Notes: generated from the letters alone by a model not told the origin. Numbered from the stretch's first letter, positions 27,338-36,534 are shown. The stretch is DNA of 64,000 bases from an uncultured Mollicutes bacterium (GCA_947166335.1 CAMVDS010000001.1:50041-114040); one strand, 5' to 3'. Numbers and translations: made by a program.

Positions 27338-28918
27338 ATGGATGCTTTCTTAAATTTTAATTGGATAAGCTTATTAGCTTTAACAATTGTATTATTAATA
27401 TTTGTATTTTTACATTTCTTAACTAAAAAGATTAATTGGACACTTGTTATCTTAATTGCTTTAACATTAGGTATTGGAATAGGATTTCTATTTAGATCAG
27501 AAGGAAATGTTTATTTAAAATGGGTAGGATTAATTGGTGATATTTATATTAGAATTATTACAGCATTAGTTGCTCCTGTTATACTTGTTTCAATTGTTTC
27601 AAGTTTTATAACTTTAAAGAATAAAGGAAGTATGAAAAAAATAGGAGTTAAATCAGTTGTTTGGTTACTTGCATCAGCAAGCATAGCTATAGTTTTATCA
27701 ATTACTGCGGGAACAGCTCTTCATTTAGGTAAGGGCGCTGGTAGTGTATTTAGTGATATTAATAATGTTTCAGATGGTACAATTAGTGCTTATTCAAATT
27801 TAACAAAATCATTTGAAGATGTAATAGTTAATTTATTCCCATCAAATATAGTAGGAGACATTTTAAATAATAATGTTGTTGCTATTATAATTATCGCTAT
27901 AGCATTATCAATTGGTTATATTAGTGTTTCAAAATCAAGCGGAGAAGATAAAGTAGTCGCATTTAAAGATTTTATAAATGCCTCAAAAAGAATAATTTAT
28001 AGAGTCTTATCGTTTGTTATTAAACTAACACCATATGCTGTACTTGCAATTATATCTGTATCTACAAGTAAGATGTTTAGTAATAGAGATTCAATAATTC
28101 AATTATTAATATTAGTAGGTTTAATCTATTTAGTAGCTTTAATTCATACATTTATTGCTAATGGATTACTTGTTAAATTATTTGCTAAGATTAGTCCAGT
28201 TAAATTCTTTAAAGGAATTTTTCCTGCACAAGTTACAGCTTTTACAACACAATCAAGTATAGGAACACTTCCTGTAACTATTAAAAATTTAGAGGACTTA
28301 GGTGTAAATGAAGAAGTATCAAACTTCACAGCACCACTAGGTACAACAATAGGAATGCCTGGTTGTACATGTATTTGGCCAGTCTTACTTGCTATATTTT
28401 ATGTAAATGCAGTAGGTATAAGCTGGGGCGTCGGTGATTATATTATTTTAGCAATATTAACACTCGTATTATCATTCGGTAGTGCTGGTGTACCAGGAAT
28501 TGCCATAGTTTCATCTATATCATTATTTAGTGTATTAGGACTTCCTGTAGCTGCTGTAATATTATTAATGCCAATAAATACTATTTCAGATATGATTAGA
28601 ACAGTTGATAATGTGTCTACAGCTGCAACTGCAGGTGTTATTGTAGGAAACAGTGTAGTTATAGAAGAAGAAAAAGTAGCAGATAATCCTTATGGTATTG
28701 ATTTATCAAGATTAGATGCTTTAAGAAAAAGAGAAGAAGGACTAATTAGTGAAGATCAAGGATGCTGCGCACCAAATAGAAAAAAAGAAAGCATAAAAGA
28801 TTCCTTAATTAATGAAGACCAAGCTTGCTCAATAAGTATAAAACGAAAAGAAAAAGAAGAATCATTTATAAACGAAGATCAAGCTTGTTCAATTAGACCA
28901 AGAAAGAAGGCGGCATAG
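27338..28918 (+). CDS. tcyP: DAACS-family symporter, probably L-cystine (TcyP-like), with Cys-containing tail repeats
   Basis: A sodium- or proton-coupled symporter of the SDF/DAACS family, 526 residues. The hairpin motif TTQSSIGTLPVT, the substrate-site region GTTIGMPGCTCIWP (compare the IG-x-x-GC of TcyP-type cystine carriers) and the late NTISDMIRTVDNVSTA are clear. Residues 1 to about 450 contain the membrane core. The cytoplasmic tail carries three imperfect repeats (469-489, 490-509, 510-526), each beginning [LF]I[SN]EDQ[GA]C and ending in basic residues. Such a tail is not part of the ordinary family. Cystine specificity is inferred from the Cys attenuator and the downstream C-S lyases; glutamate or dicarboxylate transport is the alternative. 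Confidence 0.82.
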   Translation: MDAFLNFNWISLLALTIVLLIFVFLHFLTKKINWTLVILIALTLGIGIGFLFRSEGNVYLKWVGLIGDIYIRIITALVAPVILVSIVSSFITLKNKGSMKKIGVKSVVWLLASASIAIVLSITAGTALHLGKGAGSVFSDINNVSDGTISAYSNLTKSFEDVIVNLFPSNIVGDILNNNVVAIIIIAIALSIGYISVSKSSGEDKVVAFKDFINASKRIIYRVLSFVIKLTPYAVLAIISVSTSKMFSNRDSIIQLLILVGLIYLVALIHTFIANGLLVKLFAKISPVKFFKGIFPAQVTAFTTQSSIGTLPVTIKNLEDLGVNEEVSNFTAPLGTTIGMPGCTCIWPVLLAIFYVNAVGISWGVGDYIILAILTLVLSFGSAGVPGIAIVSSISLFSVLGLPVAAVILLMPINTISDMIRTVDNVSTAATAGVIVGNSVVIEEEKVADNPYGIDLSRLDALRKREEGLISEDQGCCAPNRKKESIKDSLINEDQACSISIKRKEKEESFINEDQACSIRPRKKAA

Positions 28919-29449
28919 ATGAAAAAGAAATTATCTAATAGAAGCGTTTTAATTATAGTTTTATCTAGTTTCGCAATTGTATTTTTAGGCTTATCTATTA
29001 TTACAAGTGTTGTTAATGTTAATAATACTAAAAGAGCTATAGATAAAATAGGAGAAGTGAGTTTATCTATAGAAACAGAAGAAAAAATAGATGTCGCAAT
29101 AGAAAAATACGAAAAACTAGATCGTAATATTGGCCTAGAAAAAAGAGTATCAAATTTTAATGAATTAGAAGATGCTAAATTTAATTATGTTAGACTTGCT
29201 ATAAAAAAAGCAATAGTCTTAGATAATAGAAAAGTTGCTGATGGAATAACTAATGAAGAAATTACTTTAGCTGTTAATGAAGCAACATCTAAATTAGAAA
29301 AATATTTTAACGAAGAAGAATATGAAACTATTACAGGATACTCTGATTTTAAGTTCTTACAAGAAAAATATGGAACTAAAAAAGAAGAATCAAAAAATAC
29401 AGATAGTAATAGTAATCAAAATAATAATGAAGAAATAGAAATATGCTAG
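28919..29449 (+). CDS. Membrane-anchored protein of unknown function
   Basis: 176 residues. One N-terminal membrane segment (about 10-32) is followed by a mainly helical, charged extracytoplasmic part and a Ser/Asn/Glu-rich tail ending in a C-terminal Cys (EEIEIC). I recognise no family. The start codon directly follows the transporter stop codon, so it belongs to the sulfur operon. The lone terminal Cys in a cystine-uptake operon is suggestive of thiol chemistry, but that is speculation. Confidence 0.75.
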   Translation: MKKKLSNRSVLIIVLSSFAIVFLGLSIITSVVNVNNTKRAIDKIGEVSLSIETEEKIDVAIEKYEKLDRNIGLEKRVSNFNELEDAKFNYVRLAIKKAIVLDNRKVADGITNEEITLAVNEATSKLEKYFNEEEYETITGYSDFKFLQEKYGTKKEESKNTDSNSNQNNNEEIEIC

Positions 29450-29461
29450 GAGGAATAAAAT

Positions 29462-31027
29462 ATGAATAAATTTAAAAGAATATTAGGATTTGGAATAACA
29501 TTAGGTCTTGGAGTTTTAGCTTTAACTGGTTGCCAAGGCAAAAACAATAATAAAATAAACAGTAATGATAATAATCAAACTATTGTAGATACAGATGATG
29601 ATAATAATCAAGTTGTTGATCCAAAAGTATACGAGAAAGGCTTATCAAATAAGAATTATAACTTTGAACAAGAATTTTTCTTTGATGATTATAATGCTAG
29701 ATCACTTGCAGATACAAATAGACAAGGAGTAGCAACTTTTAGTGACAAAGATATTATCTTTGATGCTATCACTTATGAAGAATTAGTAAATATCTTAGAA
29801 TCAAATGGTAAATACTTATTCTTCTTTGGCGGATCATGGTGCCATAATACTAGAGCAGCTGCTCCATATGTAAATAGTATCGCTAAAGAATATGGCGTAA
29901 CTAAAATATTTAACTTTGATTTCTATCTAGATGGAACAACTAGTTCTACACATGTTAGAAATACTAATCCAACTGATCCAGCAAGAGTAACTGCAGGAAC
30001 TGAATATAACTTTTTATATGGTGAATTAGTAACTAAATATCTAACAAATTTAAATGATTTTGTTGAATATAAAACAGATACAGCTTCAGCTCTTAAATTT
30101 AATGATAAAGAAGGAACTGAAACAACTGTTGCTAAATTACAAGTACCATTCTTATTCTATTATGATAAGAATAATACAGAAGGACCTATTGTAAGTGCAT
30201 TTGAAGAAATGGTTGATTTAGATAGTAATGGTATTTATAAAGGAAAGAAAGAAGATGGTTCTAGAAATTATATAACTTCTGATTATGAAGATGGATTACA
30301 TGATTTCTTTGATTCAATAAAAAAGAGTGATGGTACTGTTGAAGTAACTAATTACTCTGATAAAGATTATATTATTAATACTTATAATACTAAATCGGGT
30401 AAAGAAATATTTGCTTCTAATAGCCAAATTAATATTGAATCTATTACTTATAGACAACTTGATTGGTTATTAAACCAAGAAGGTAACTCACTAATTTTAC
30501 TAGGTGGAACTTGGTGCGGTAATACTCAAGCATCAATTAAGACATTTAATGATTATGCTGTAGAAAATGATTTAATTATTTATAATTTTGATACTAAATT
30601 AGATAGTGGTATTGCTAAATCTAAATTAGGATATTCTAAAGATGCTCATATTAGAGAATCTAATACTAAATTAACAACTTTATATACAGATTTAATCGAT
30701 AAATATTTCACTAATATTGTTACTTTATATGATGTAAATGATGAAGCAAGCTATAAGCATATTGAATATACTAATAAAGAAGGAGAAGTAGTAAAAGTTA
30801 AAAAATTACAAGTACCTTACTTACTAAGCTACAATAAGGATGCTAAAGATAGTGATGATCTAATTGCACCTATTACTTCATATTATGAAGAAATGTTATC
30901 TTTAAATGAAACAGCTCCATCTTATGTATATAGTGAAACAAATTATAAATCAATTAAAGATAATACATTTAATATTATTAAAACATATGCAGATAGAACT
31001 GGACTAAACGCTAAAAATATAGACTAG
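29462..31027 (+). CDS. Lipoprotein with two thioredoxin-like domains, single-Cys active sites
   Basis: Signal peptide with lipobox LTGC (Cys24). An Asn/Asp-rich linker follows, then two homologous halves. Each has a thioredoxin-like strand-loop with GGSWCHNT (Cys127) and GGTWCGNT (Cys352), followed by a parallel stretch (FNFDFYLDG / YNFDTKLDS; HVRNTN / HIRESN) and a LQVPFLFYY / LQVPYLLSY block that resembles the cis-proline region. The second Cys of the usual WCxxC is Thr in both halves, so these look monothiol. Outside the membrane beside a cystine carrier, it could reduce or bind disulfides, or pass thiols on. Function is inferred. Confidence 0.78.
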   Translation: MNKFKRILGFGITLGLGVLALTGCQGKNNNKINSNDNNQTIVDTDDDNNQVVDPKVYEKGLSNKNYNFEQEFFFDDYNARSLADTNRQGVATFSDKDIIFDAITYEELVNILESNGKYLFFFGGSWCHNTRAAAPYVNSIAKEYGVTKIFNFDFYLDGTTSSTHVRNTNPTDPARVTAGTEYNFLYGELVTKYLTNLNDFVEYKTDTASALKFNDKEGTETTVAKLQVPFLFYYDKNNTEGPIVSAFEEMVDLDSNGIYKGKKEDGSRNYITSDYEDGLHDFFDSIKKSDGTVEVTNYSDKDYIINTYNTKSGKEIFASNSQINIESITYRQLDWLLNQEGNSLILLGGTWCGNTQASIKTFNDYAVENDLIIYNFDTKLDSGIAKSKLGYSKDAHIRESNTKLTTLYTDLIDKYFTNIVTLYDVNDEASYKHIEYTNKEGEVVKVKKLQVPYLLSYNKDAKDSDDLIAPITSYYEEMLSLNETAPSYVYSETNYKSIKDNTFNIIKTYADRTGLNAKNID

Positions 31028-31037
31028 GAGGATTATT

Positions 31038-31631
31038 ATGGATGTAGTTCTATACGGAGACTCTAACACTTATGGTTTAAAGCCTGAAGGTGGTAGATAT
31101 GAAAATAGATATTCAAATATCTTAAAGCAATATTTTGATTTAAAAGTTAATATCTATGAAGAGGGTCTTATCGGTAGAACTACAGTCTATAATGACTATA
31201 GGCCAAATAGAAAGGCCATAGATGATATAGATATTACATTATCGAAATATAAAAATATTGATTTATTTGTCATAATGCTCGGGACAAATGATTATAAGAT
31301 TCAAAATGCTAGAAATATTAAAGAACTTAAAAATGGCATGAATAAGCTATTAACTAAAATTAATAATAATAAGAATATAAAAAAAGTTTTAGTAATTTCA
31401 CCAATATTATTATCAGAAAATATTAGTAATTTAGATAAAGAATTTGATTATAATTCATACATTCTATCAACTAATGGATCAAAAGTATATAGGCAGTTAG
31501 CTAATGATTTTAATACTTTATATTTAGATGCTAAAGAAATAGCTAAAGCTGGTTCTGACGGGGAACATTTTGATGAATTTAGTCATAAGAGTCTAGCAAA
31601 CAAATTAATTGAAATAATAGAAAATATATAG
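31038..31631 (+). CDS. SGNH/GDSL-family hydrolase
   Basis: A cytoplasmic esterase-like protein of 197 residues. Block I is GDSNTYG with the nucleophile Ser, block III is GTND, and block V is DGEHFDEFSH with the catalytic Asp-His. The family includes acyl esterases and deacetylases; the substrate cannot be told from sequence. An AGGAGG site precedes it. It is inside the sulfur operon, so deacetylation of an S- or O-acetylated amino acid is one idea. Confidence 0.88.
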   Translation: MDVVLYGDSNTYGLKPEGGRYENRYSNILKQYFDLKVNIYEEGLIGRTTVYNDYRPNRKAIDDIDITLSKYKNIDLFVIMLGTNDYKIQNARNIKELKNGMNKLLTKINNNKNIKKVLVISPILLSENISNLDKEFDYNSYILSTNGSKVYRQLANDFNTLYLDAKEIAKAGSDGEHFDEFSHKSLANKLIEIIENI

Positions 31632-31648
31632 ATAATGGAAGTGATTTT

Positions 31649-32773
31649 ATGGAGATAGATACACTCTGTTTACACGCTAATAATATAGAAGATAAATTTG
31701 GTAGTATAGCTACACCAATTTATCAAAGTGCAACATTTTATCATAATGGTAATGATGAATATAGTTATTCAAGATTATCAAACCCTACAAGAAGTAGTGT
31801 TGAAAATATAGTTATGAAACTTGAAAAAGGTAAATCCTGTAATGCCTTTTCTTCAGGTATGGCAGCTATAACTACAGTATTAAAATTATTTAAAAAGGAT
31901 GATCACATAATTTCATCAAATGATTTATATGGAGGCGCAATTCGTCTGTTCAATAATTTCTCTAAAGTAGAAGGAATAGAGTTTAGTTATGTTGATACAT
32001 CAAATGTTGATGAAGTTAAAAAACTTATTAAATCTAATACAAAAGCTATTTATATTGAAACCCCATCAAACCCTTTAATGCAGGTAACTGATATAAGAAA
32101 AATAGTAGAGATTGCTAAAAAATATAATATATTAGTAATAGTAGATAATACCTTCTTATCGCCATATTTCCAGCGTCCACTTGAACTTGATGCAGATATA
32201 GTTATACATAGTGGAACAAAATACCTTGGAGGCCATAATGACACTTTAAGTGGTTTTGTAGTAACTAATTCAATTGAACTAGGTGAAAAAATAACTTTTA
32301 TATCTAAAACAATTGGAGCAGTTCTATCTCCATTTGATTCTTTTTTGATAGAACGTGGTATTAAAACATTAGCTATTAGAATGGAAAGAATAAATAGTAA
32401 TGCCATTGAAATAGCTAATTATTTAAGCACAGTTAAAGAGATTAAAAAGATTTATTATGTAGGTTTAGAATCTCATAAAGGTTATGAGATAAATAAAAAA
32501 CAATCATCAGGATTTGGTGGAATGATTTCTATTGAAGTAGAAAGCACAGAATTAGCTTTAAAAATATTAAATAATGTAAAAATATTTAAATATGCAGAGT
32601 CACTTGGTGGAGTAGATTCCTTAATTACTTATCCTATAAAACAAACACACGCAGATGTACCAGTTGTAGAAAGAAATGCTAGAGGTATAAATGAAAGATT
32701 TTTAAGATTATCAATAGGCATAGAAAACCCTATTGATTTAATCAATGATTTGAGGGATGCAATATATGGGTAA
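31649..32773 (+). CDS. metC: Cystathionine gamma-synthase/beta-lyase family PLP enzyme
   Basis: Cys/Met-metabolism PLP family, 374 residues. N-terminal YSRLSNPTRSSVE, SSGMAAITTVL, the cofactor segment IYIETPSNPLMQV, and the PLP lysine in HSGTKYLGGHND are all typical. It most likely cleaves cystathionine or cystine C-S bonds. MetB, MetC and methionine gamma-lyase cannot be separated confidently by eye. The gene overlaps the next by a few bases, pairing two C-S-cleaving enzymes downstream of the transporter. Confidence 0.88.
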   Translation: MEIDTLCLHANNIEDKFGSIATPIYQSATFYHNGNDEYSYSRLSNPTRSSVENIVMKLEKGKSCNAFSSGMAAITTVLKLFKKDDHIISSNDLYGGAIRLFNNFSKVEGIEFSYVDTSNVDEVKKLIKSNTKAIYIETPSNPLMQVTDIRKIVEIAKKYNILVIVDNTFLSPYFQRPLELDADIVIHSGTKYLGGHNDTLSGFVVTNSIELGEKITFISKTIGAVLSPFDSFLIERGIKTLAIRMERINSNAIEIANYLSTVKEIKKIYYVGLESHKGYEINKKQSSGFGGMISIEVESTELALKILNNVKIFKYAESLGGVDSLITYPIKQTHADVPVVERNARGINERFLRLSIGIENPIDLINDLRDAIYG

Positions 32774-33932
32774 ATATAATTTTGATGAAGTAATAAATAG
32801 ATATAATACATCTAGTTTAAAGTGGGACTTTAATCTAGAAAGGGGAAAACAAAAGGATATTTTACCATTTTGGGTTGCAGATATGGACTTTAAATTACCT
32901 AATGAAATATTAGATCCTCTAACTAAAAGATTAAATAGTGGTATATTTGGATATAGTGAATGTGGTAATGATTATTATAGTGCTGTATCTAATTGGTTTA
33001 AGAAACATTATGGTATAAAAGTTTCAAAAGAAAATATCATAATTACACCAAGTGTTGTATTTTCTATATGCACTTTAATTAGAATACTTACAAAAGAATT
33101 TGATAGTATTATAATTAATGAACCAGTATATTATCCTTTTAAAGAATCAATTATTGTTAATAATAGAAAAGCTATTATAAGTAATTTAATAAAAGAAAAT
33201 GATAAATATGTTATAGATTTTAATGACTTTGAAAAAAAGATTATTGATAATAATGTTAAATTATATATTTTATGTAACCCACATAATCCAGTAGGTAGAG
33301 TTTGGGATAAAGAAGAATTAGAAAAAATAATAGATATATGTAATAGACATAATGTATTTATTATATCAGATGAAATTCATGCCGATTTCGTTTATAACAA
33401 AAAATTTAATTCTATTGGATTATTTGATTATGATAAGAAAGTAATAGTTACTGCACCTACAAAAACATTCAATATTCCAGGACTAAAAATATCTAATACA
33501 ATAATTTATGAGAAAACTCTTTATGATAAATATAAAATTGAACTTGATAAAATAGGTTATTCACAACAATCCTATTTTGGAATTTATGCGACTATTTATG
33601 CATATAATTATGGGGAAGAATGGTTAAAAGAATTAAAAGAATATTTATATAATAATATTATCTATATAGATAATTATTTAAAAAGAAAGTTACCAAAGAT
33701 TAAATTAATTAAACCAGAAGGAACTTATTTAATATGGTTAGATTTTAATGAATATAATCTAAGTGATAGTCAAATAGATGATCTAATCAATAATAAGGCA
33801 AAACTTTGGTTTGATAGAGGTATAATATTTGGTAAGTCCGGAGATAAATATCAAAGAATAAATATCGCAACATCAAAAACTTTAATAGATAAAATGCTTG
33901 ATGCATTATATAAAACATTTAAAGATTTATAA
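32766..33932 (+). CDS. MalY/PatB-type cystathionine beta-lyase (aminotransferase fold)
   Basis: A class I/II PLP protein, 388 residues from the chosen start. N-terminal KWDFNLERGKQKDILPFWVADMDF, CNPHNPVGRVW, ISDEIHADF, and the PLP lysine in TAPTKTFNIPGLK match MalY/PatB C-S lyases, which release homocysteine, or pyruvate and sulfide from cysteine conjugates. The ATG at 32766 is preferred over 32757 because GAGGG lies nine bases before it. It overlaps the metC-like gene by eight bases and ends the operon. Confidence 0.88.
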   Translation: MGKYNFDEVINRYNTSSLKWDFNLERGKQKDILPFWVADMDFKLPNEILDPLTKRLNSGIFGYSECGNDYYSAVSNWFKKHYGIKVSKENIIITPSVVFSICTLIRILTKEFDSIIINEPVYYPFKESIIVNNRKAIISNLIKENDKYVIDFNDFEKKIIDNNVKLYILCNPHNPVGRVWDKEELEKIIDICNRHNVFIISDEIHADFVYNKKFNSIGLFDYDKKVIVTAPTKTFNIPGLKISNTIIYEKTLYDKYKIELDKIGYSQQSYFGIYATIYAYNYGEEWLKELKEYLYNNIIYIDNYLKRKLPKIKLIKPEGTYLIWLDFNEYNLSDSQIDDLINNKAKLWFDRGIIFGKSGDKYQRINIATSKTLIDKMLDALYKTFKDL

Positions 33933-33934
33933 TT

Positions 33935-33960
33935 AATAGCCTCATAGGCTATTTTTTATT
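33935..33960 (+). terminator. Terminator of the sulfur operon
   Basis: AATAGCC and GGCTATT arms with a five-base loop running into TTTTTATTTT. Confidence 0.85.
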
Positions 33961-33974
33961 TTGTAAAATAATTA

Positions 33975-34003
33975 TTGACAAAATATATCGCATACGATAT
34001 AAT
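33975..34003 (+). promoter_or_regulatory. Consensus promoter with an OhrR/MarR-type operator
   Basis: TTGACA (33975-33980), 17-base spacer, TATAAT (33998-34003). The spacer holds a perfect inverted repeat TATATCG-CATA-CGATATA (33984-34001), ideally placed to block RNA polymerase. The OhrR-like repressor encoded two genes downstream is the obvious ligand, giving autoregulated peroxide induction. Confidence 0.75.
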
Positions 34004-34025
34004 AAAAGTGTAAGGAGATGATTAC

Positions 34026-34457
34026 ATGAAACTATGTATAAGATATTTTACAAAAAGTAAGAAAGGAAACACTAAGAAATTATCTGATTTCATTTCTAAC
34101 AAATTAAAGTTAGAAGCACTTGATGTATCATTTAATTTAGAAGAAGATGTTGATTACTTAATACTTGTTAATGCATTATATGCTAATAATATTGATAAGG
34201 AAGTTAAAAAATTCTTAGAAGAAAATAAAGAAAGAATCAGTAATGTAATAAATGTATGTAGTTCAGCTAGTGGTAAATCTACTTATAAAAAAGTAAAAAA
34301 AGAATGTGATAGATTAGGTATAAATATTTTAGATGATGAATATCATACAAAAGCATCATGGATATTCATCAATAAAGATAGGCCTAACGAGGATGACTTT
34401 AATAGATTAGATAAGTTTATTGATACTATTATAGAAAAGAGTGGTTACAATGGATAA
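34026..34457 (+). CDS. Flavodoxin-like protein
   Basis: 143 residues with a flavodoxin-like pattern. The first strand and loop LCIRYFTKSKKGNTKKLSDFI resemble a short FMN phosphate loop (S/T-x-x-GNT). VDYLILVNALYANNIDKEV follows, then INVCSSASGKSTYKKVKKEC. It is probably a small FMN-binding electron carrier or oxidoreductase. It is first in a three-gene unit with the peroxide-sensing repressor and glutathione peroxidase, so it may supply electrons for peroxide or thiol reduction. Its end overlaps the repressor start by eight bases. Confidence 0.75.
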   Translation: MKLCIRYFTKSKKGNTKKLSDFISNKLKLEALDVSFNLEEDVDYLILVNALYANNIDKEVKKFLEENKERISNVINVCSSASGKSTYKKVKKECDRLGINILDDEYHTKASWIFINKDRPNEDDFNRLDKFIDTIIEKSGYNG

Positions 34458-34890
34458 TAAATATGATTGCTTACTTCTAAAAAATCAATTATGCTTTCCT
34501 GTATATGCTGTGAGTAACAAAATAATCAGAAGATATCAGCCATTACTTAAAGATTTAGATTTAACATATACACAGTATATTGTAATGATGGTTATGTGGG
34601 AAAAGGAGATAGTAAATGAAAAAGATTTAGTAAATGCTTTATTCTTACAAGCTAATACCTTAAATCCATTATTAAAGAAGTTAGAATCTAAAGGATATTT
34701 AGAAATAAAAAAAGATGAATTAGACAAAAGAAATTTAAAGATTAGTTTAACAAATGAAGGACGTCAACTTAAGGATAAGGCTGTTAATGTGCCAAAATCT
34801 TTAGCTAAGGAAATAAACTTAACCGAAGAAGAAGCCATATTCTTCTATAAGATTTTATATAAAATATTAAACGAAACAAAGGAGGATTAA
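34450..34890 (+). CDS. ohrR: OhrR-type MarR-family peroxide-sensing repressor
   Basis: A winged-helix repressor of 146 residues. The N-terminal block has Cys15 in KNQLCFPVYAVSNKIIRRYQ, the position of the reactive cysteine of Bacillus OhrR. The DNA-binding helix (ANTLNPLLKKLESKGYLE) and wing (DKRNLKISLTNEG) follow. Oxidation of Cys15 by organic peroxide would release the operator at 33984-34001. I start at ATG 34450; GTG at 34441 lies in the ribosome site. Flanking genes are a flavodoxin-like protein and a glutathione peroxidase, which fits peroxide defence. Confidence 0.9.
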   Translation: MDNKYDCLLLKNQLCFPVYAVSNKIIRRYQPLLKDLDLTYTQYIVMMVMWEKEIVNEKDLVNALFLQANTLNPLLKKLESKGYLEIKKDELDKRNLKISLTNEGRQLKDKAVNVPKSLAKEINLTEEEAIFFYKILYKILNETKED

Positions 34891-34892
34891 TT

Positions 34893-35372
34893 ATGAACGT
34901 TTATGATTTTAAAGTATTAAACCAAAAAGGTGAAGAAGTTAGTTTAGATATTTATAAAGGAAAGGTATTGCTAATTGTTAACACTGCAACTAAATGTGGT
35001 TTTACTCCACAATATGAAGCACTAGAAGCAATGTATGAAGAATTACATGATAAAGGATTTGAAATCTTAGATTTTCCTTGTAATCAATTTTTACATCAAG
35101 CTCCAGGATCTGATGAAGAAATTAATCAATTCTGCACATTAAAATATAATACAAAATTCCCTAGATTTAAAAAGATTGATGTAAAAGGAGCTAATGCAGA
35201 TCCACTTTATAAATGGTTAATTTGTCAAAATGAAAAGAATAAGCCTAAAAACATTAAATGGAATTTCACTAAATTCTTAATTGATAAGAATGGTAATGTA
35301 GTTGAAAGATTTGGCTCAATGGATAAGCCAGAAAGCTTTATTGATAAAGTAAAGACTGAATTAGAAAAATAA
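34893..35372 (+). CDS. Glutathione peroxidase family (thiol peroxidase)
   Basis: Reduces hydroperoxides. 159 residues, with peroxidatic Cys35 in NTATKCGFTPQY, FPCNQFLHQAPGS with the conserved Gln, and KWNFTKFLIDK with Trp and Asn completing the tetrad. It is a cysteine, not selenocysteine, enzyme, and in bacteria of this type it most likely uses thioredoxin. It follows the repressor gene by two bases with an AAAGGAGG site. Confidence 0.93.
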   Translation: MNVYDFKVLNQKGEEVSLDIYKGKVLLIVNTATKCGFTPQYEALEAMYEELHDKGFEILDFPCNQFLHQAPGSDEEINQFCTLKYNTKFPRFKKIDVKGANADPLYKWLICQNEKNKPKNIKWNFTKFLIDKNGNVVERFGSMDKPESFIDKVKTELEK

Positions 35373-35406
35373 TATGTTATAATATTTATATAATTGGAGT
35401 GATTAT

Positions 35407-36534
35407 ATGAATGAAAAACTAAGAGAAAAAGAAATAATCAAAACAAGTATAATAGGTATAATAGGTAATGTTATACTTGTTTTATTTAAAGCATTTGTTG
35501 GAATTATTGCTAATTCAGTTTCCATTATAATGGATGCTATTAATAACTTTACTGATGCCTTATCTAGTATTATTACAATAATTGGAACAAAGTTAAGTGG
35601 TAAAAAGCCAAATAAAAAACATCCTTATGGATATGGTAGAATAGAATACATGACTTCAACACTAATAGCTATATTAATACTATTTGCTGGTGGTATGGCT
35701 ATATATGAATCTATTAAATCAATAATAGACCACTATCAAAATGGTACGATGCCATCATTTGAAATATATTCTATAATTATTATTGCTGCCGCAATTTTAG
35801 TAAAGGTCTCTATTGGGCTATTTTTCAGACATAAGGGCAAGAAAATAGATAGTGAAGCACTTAAGGCTTCAGGCATGGATGCCTTGTTCGATTCAGTACT
35901 ATCAACTGCTACACTAATTGGTGTAATATTAGCTAAATTTGCAAATCTTTACGTTGAAGGATTCCTAGGTATAATAATTGGTTTATTCATTTTAAAGAGT
36001 GGCTTTGGAGTTTTAGCTGAATCTTTAAGCTCAATAATTGGTAATAGATTTGATAAAGAATATATTAAAGAAATCAAAAAAGAAATCAATAGTATTGAAG
36101 GAGTTAAAGGCTCATATGATTTAATATTAAATAGTTATGGACATAATAAGAGTATTGGTTCAGTACATATTGGTGTAAGTGATAAACTATCCGCAAAAGA
36201 AATACAAAAAATAGAACGTGATATAACTATGTTAATGTATACAAATTATAATACTATAATGACTATAGGAATATATGCGGAAAATTTTTCAGATGAATTT
36301 ACTAAAGAATATTATTCTAAAGTATTAGATATCATTAAAAAATATGATACAGTTTTACAAATACATGGTTTTTATATTGATAAAGAATTAATGTTAATAA
36401 ATTATGATTTAGTTATATCATTTGATGATACTAATCCAGAAGAAACTATAAATAAAATAAAAGAAGAAACAGAAGCACTAGATAGCAATTATAAGATAAT
36501 TATTAATTATGATCAGGACTTTAGTTTATCATAA
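35407..36534 (+). CDS. Cation diffusion facilitator (metal efflux) transporter
   Basis: 375 residues. Six membrane helices; metal-site residues in MDAINNFTDALSS (helix 2) and GMDALFDSVLS (helix 5), with HPYGYGRIEYMTS between helices 2 and 3. The cytoplasmic C-terminal domain starts near 215 and is extended, with an additional ferredoxin-like segment after about 290. CDF proteins export Zn, Fe or Mn; with Asn and Asp in helix 2 (NxxxD), Mn or Fe is as likely as Zn. A TATAAT lies at about 35379, so it may have its own promoter. Confidence 0.9.
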   Translation: MNEKLREKEIIKTSIIGIIGNVILVLFKAFVGIIANSVSIIMDAINNFTDALSSIITIIGTKLSGKKPNKKHPYGYGRIEYMTSTLIAILILFAGGMAIYESIKSIIDHYQNGTMPSFEIYSIIIIAAAILVKVSIGLFFRHKGKKIDSEALKASGMDALFDSVLSTATLIGVILAKFANLYVEGFLGIIIGLFILKSGFGVLAESLSSIIGNRFDKEYIKEIKKEINSIEGVKGSYDLILNSYGHNKSIGSVHIGVSDKLSAKEIQKIERDITMLMYTNYNTIMTIGIYAENFSDEFTKEYYSKVLDIIKKYDTVLQIHGFYIDKELMLINYDLVISFDDTNPEETINKIKEETEALDSNYKIIINYDQDFSLS

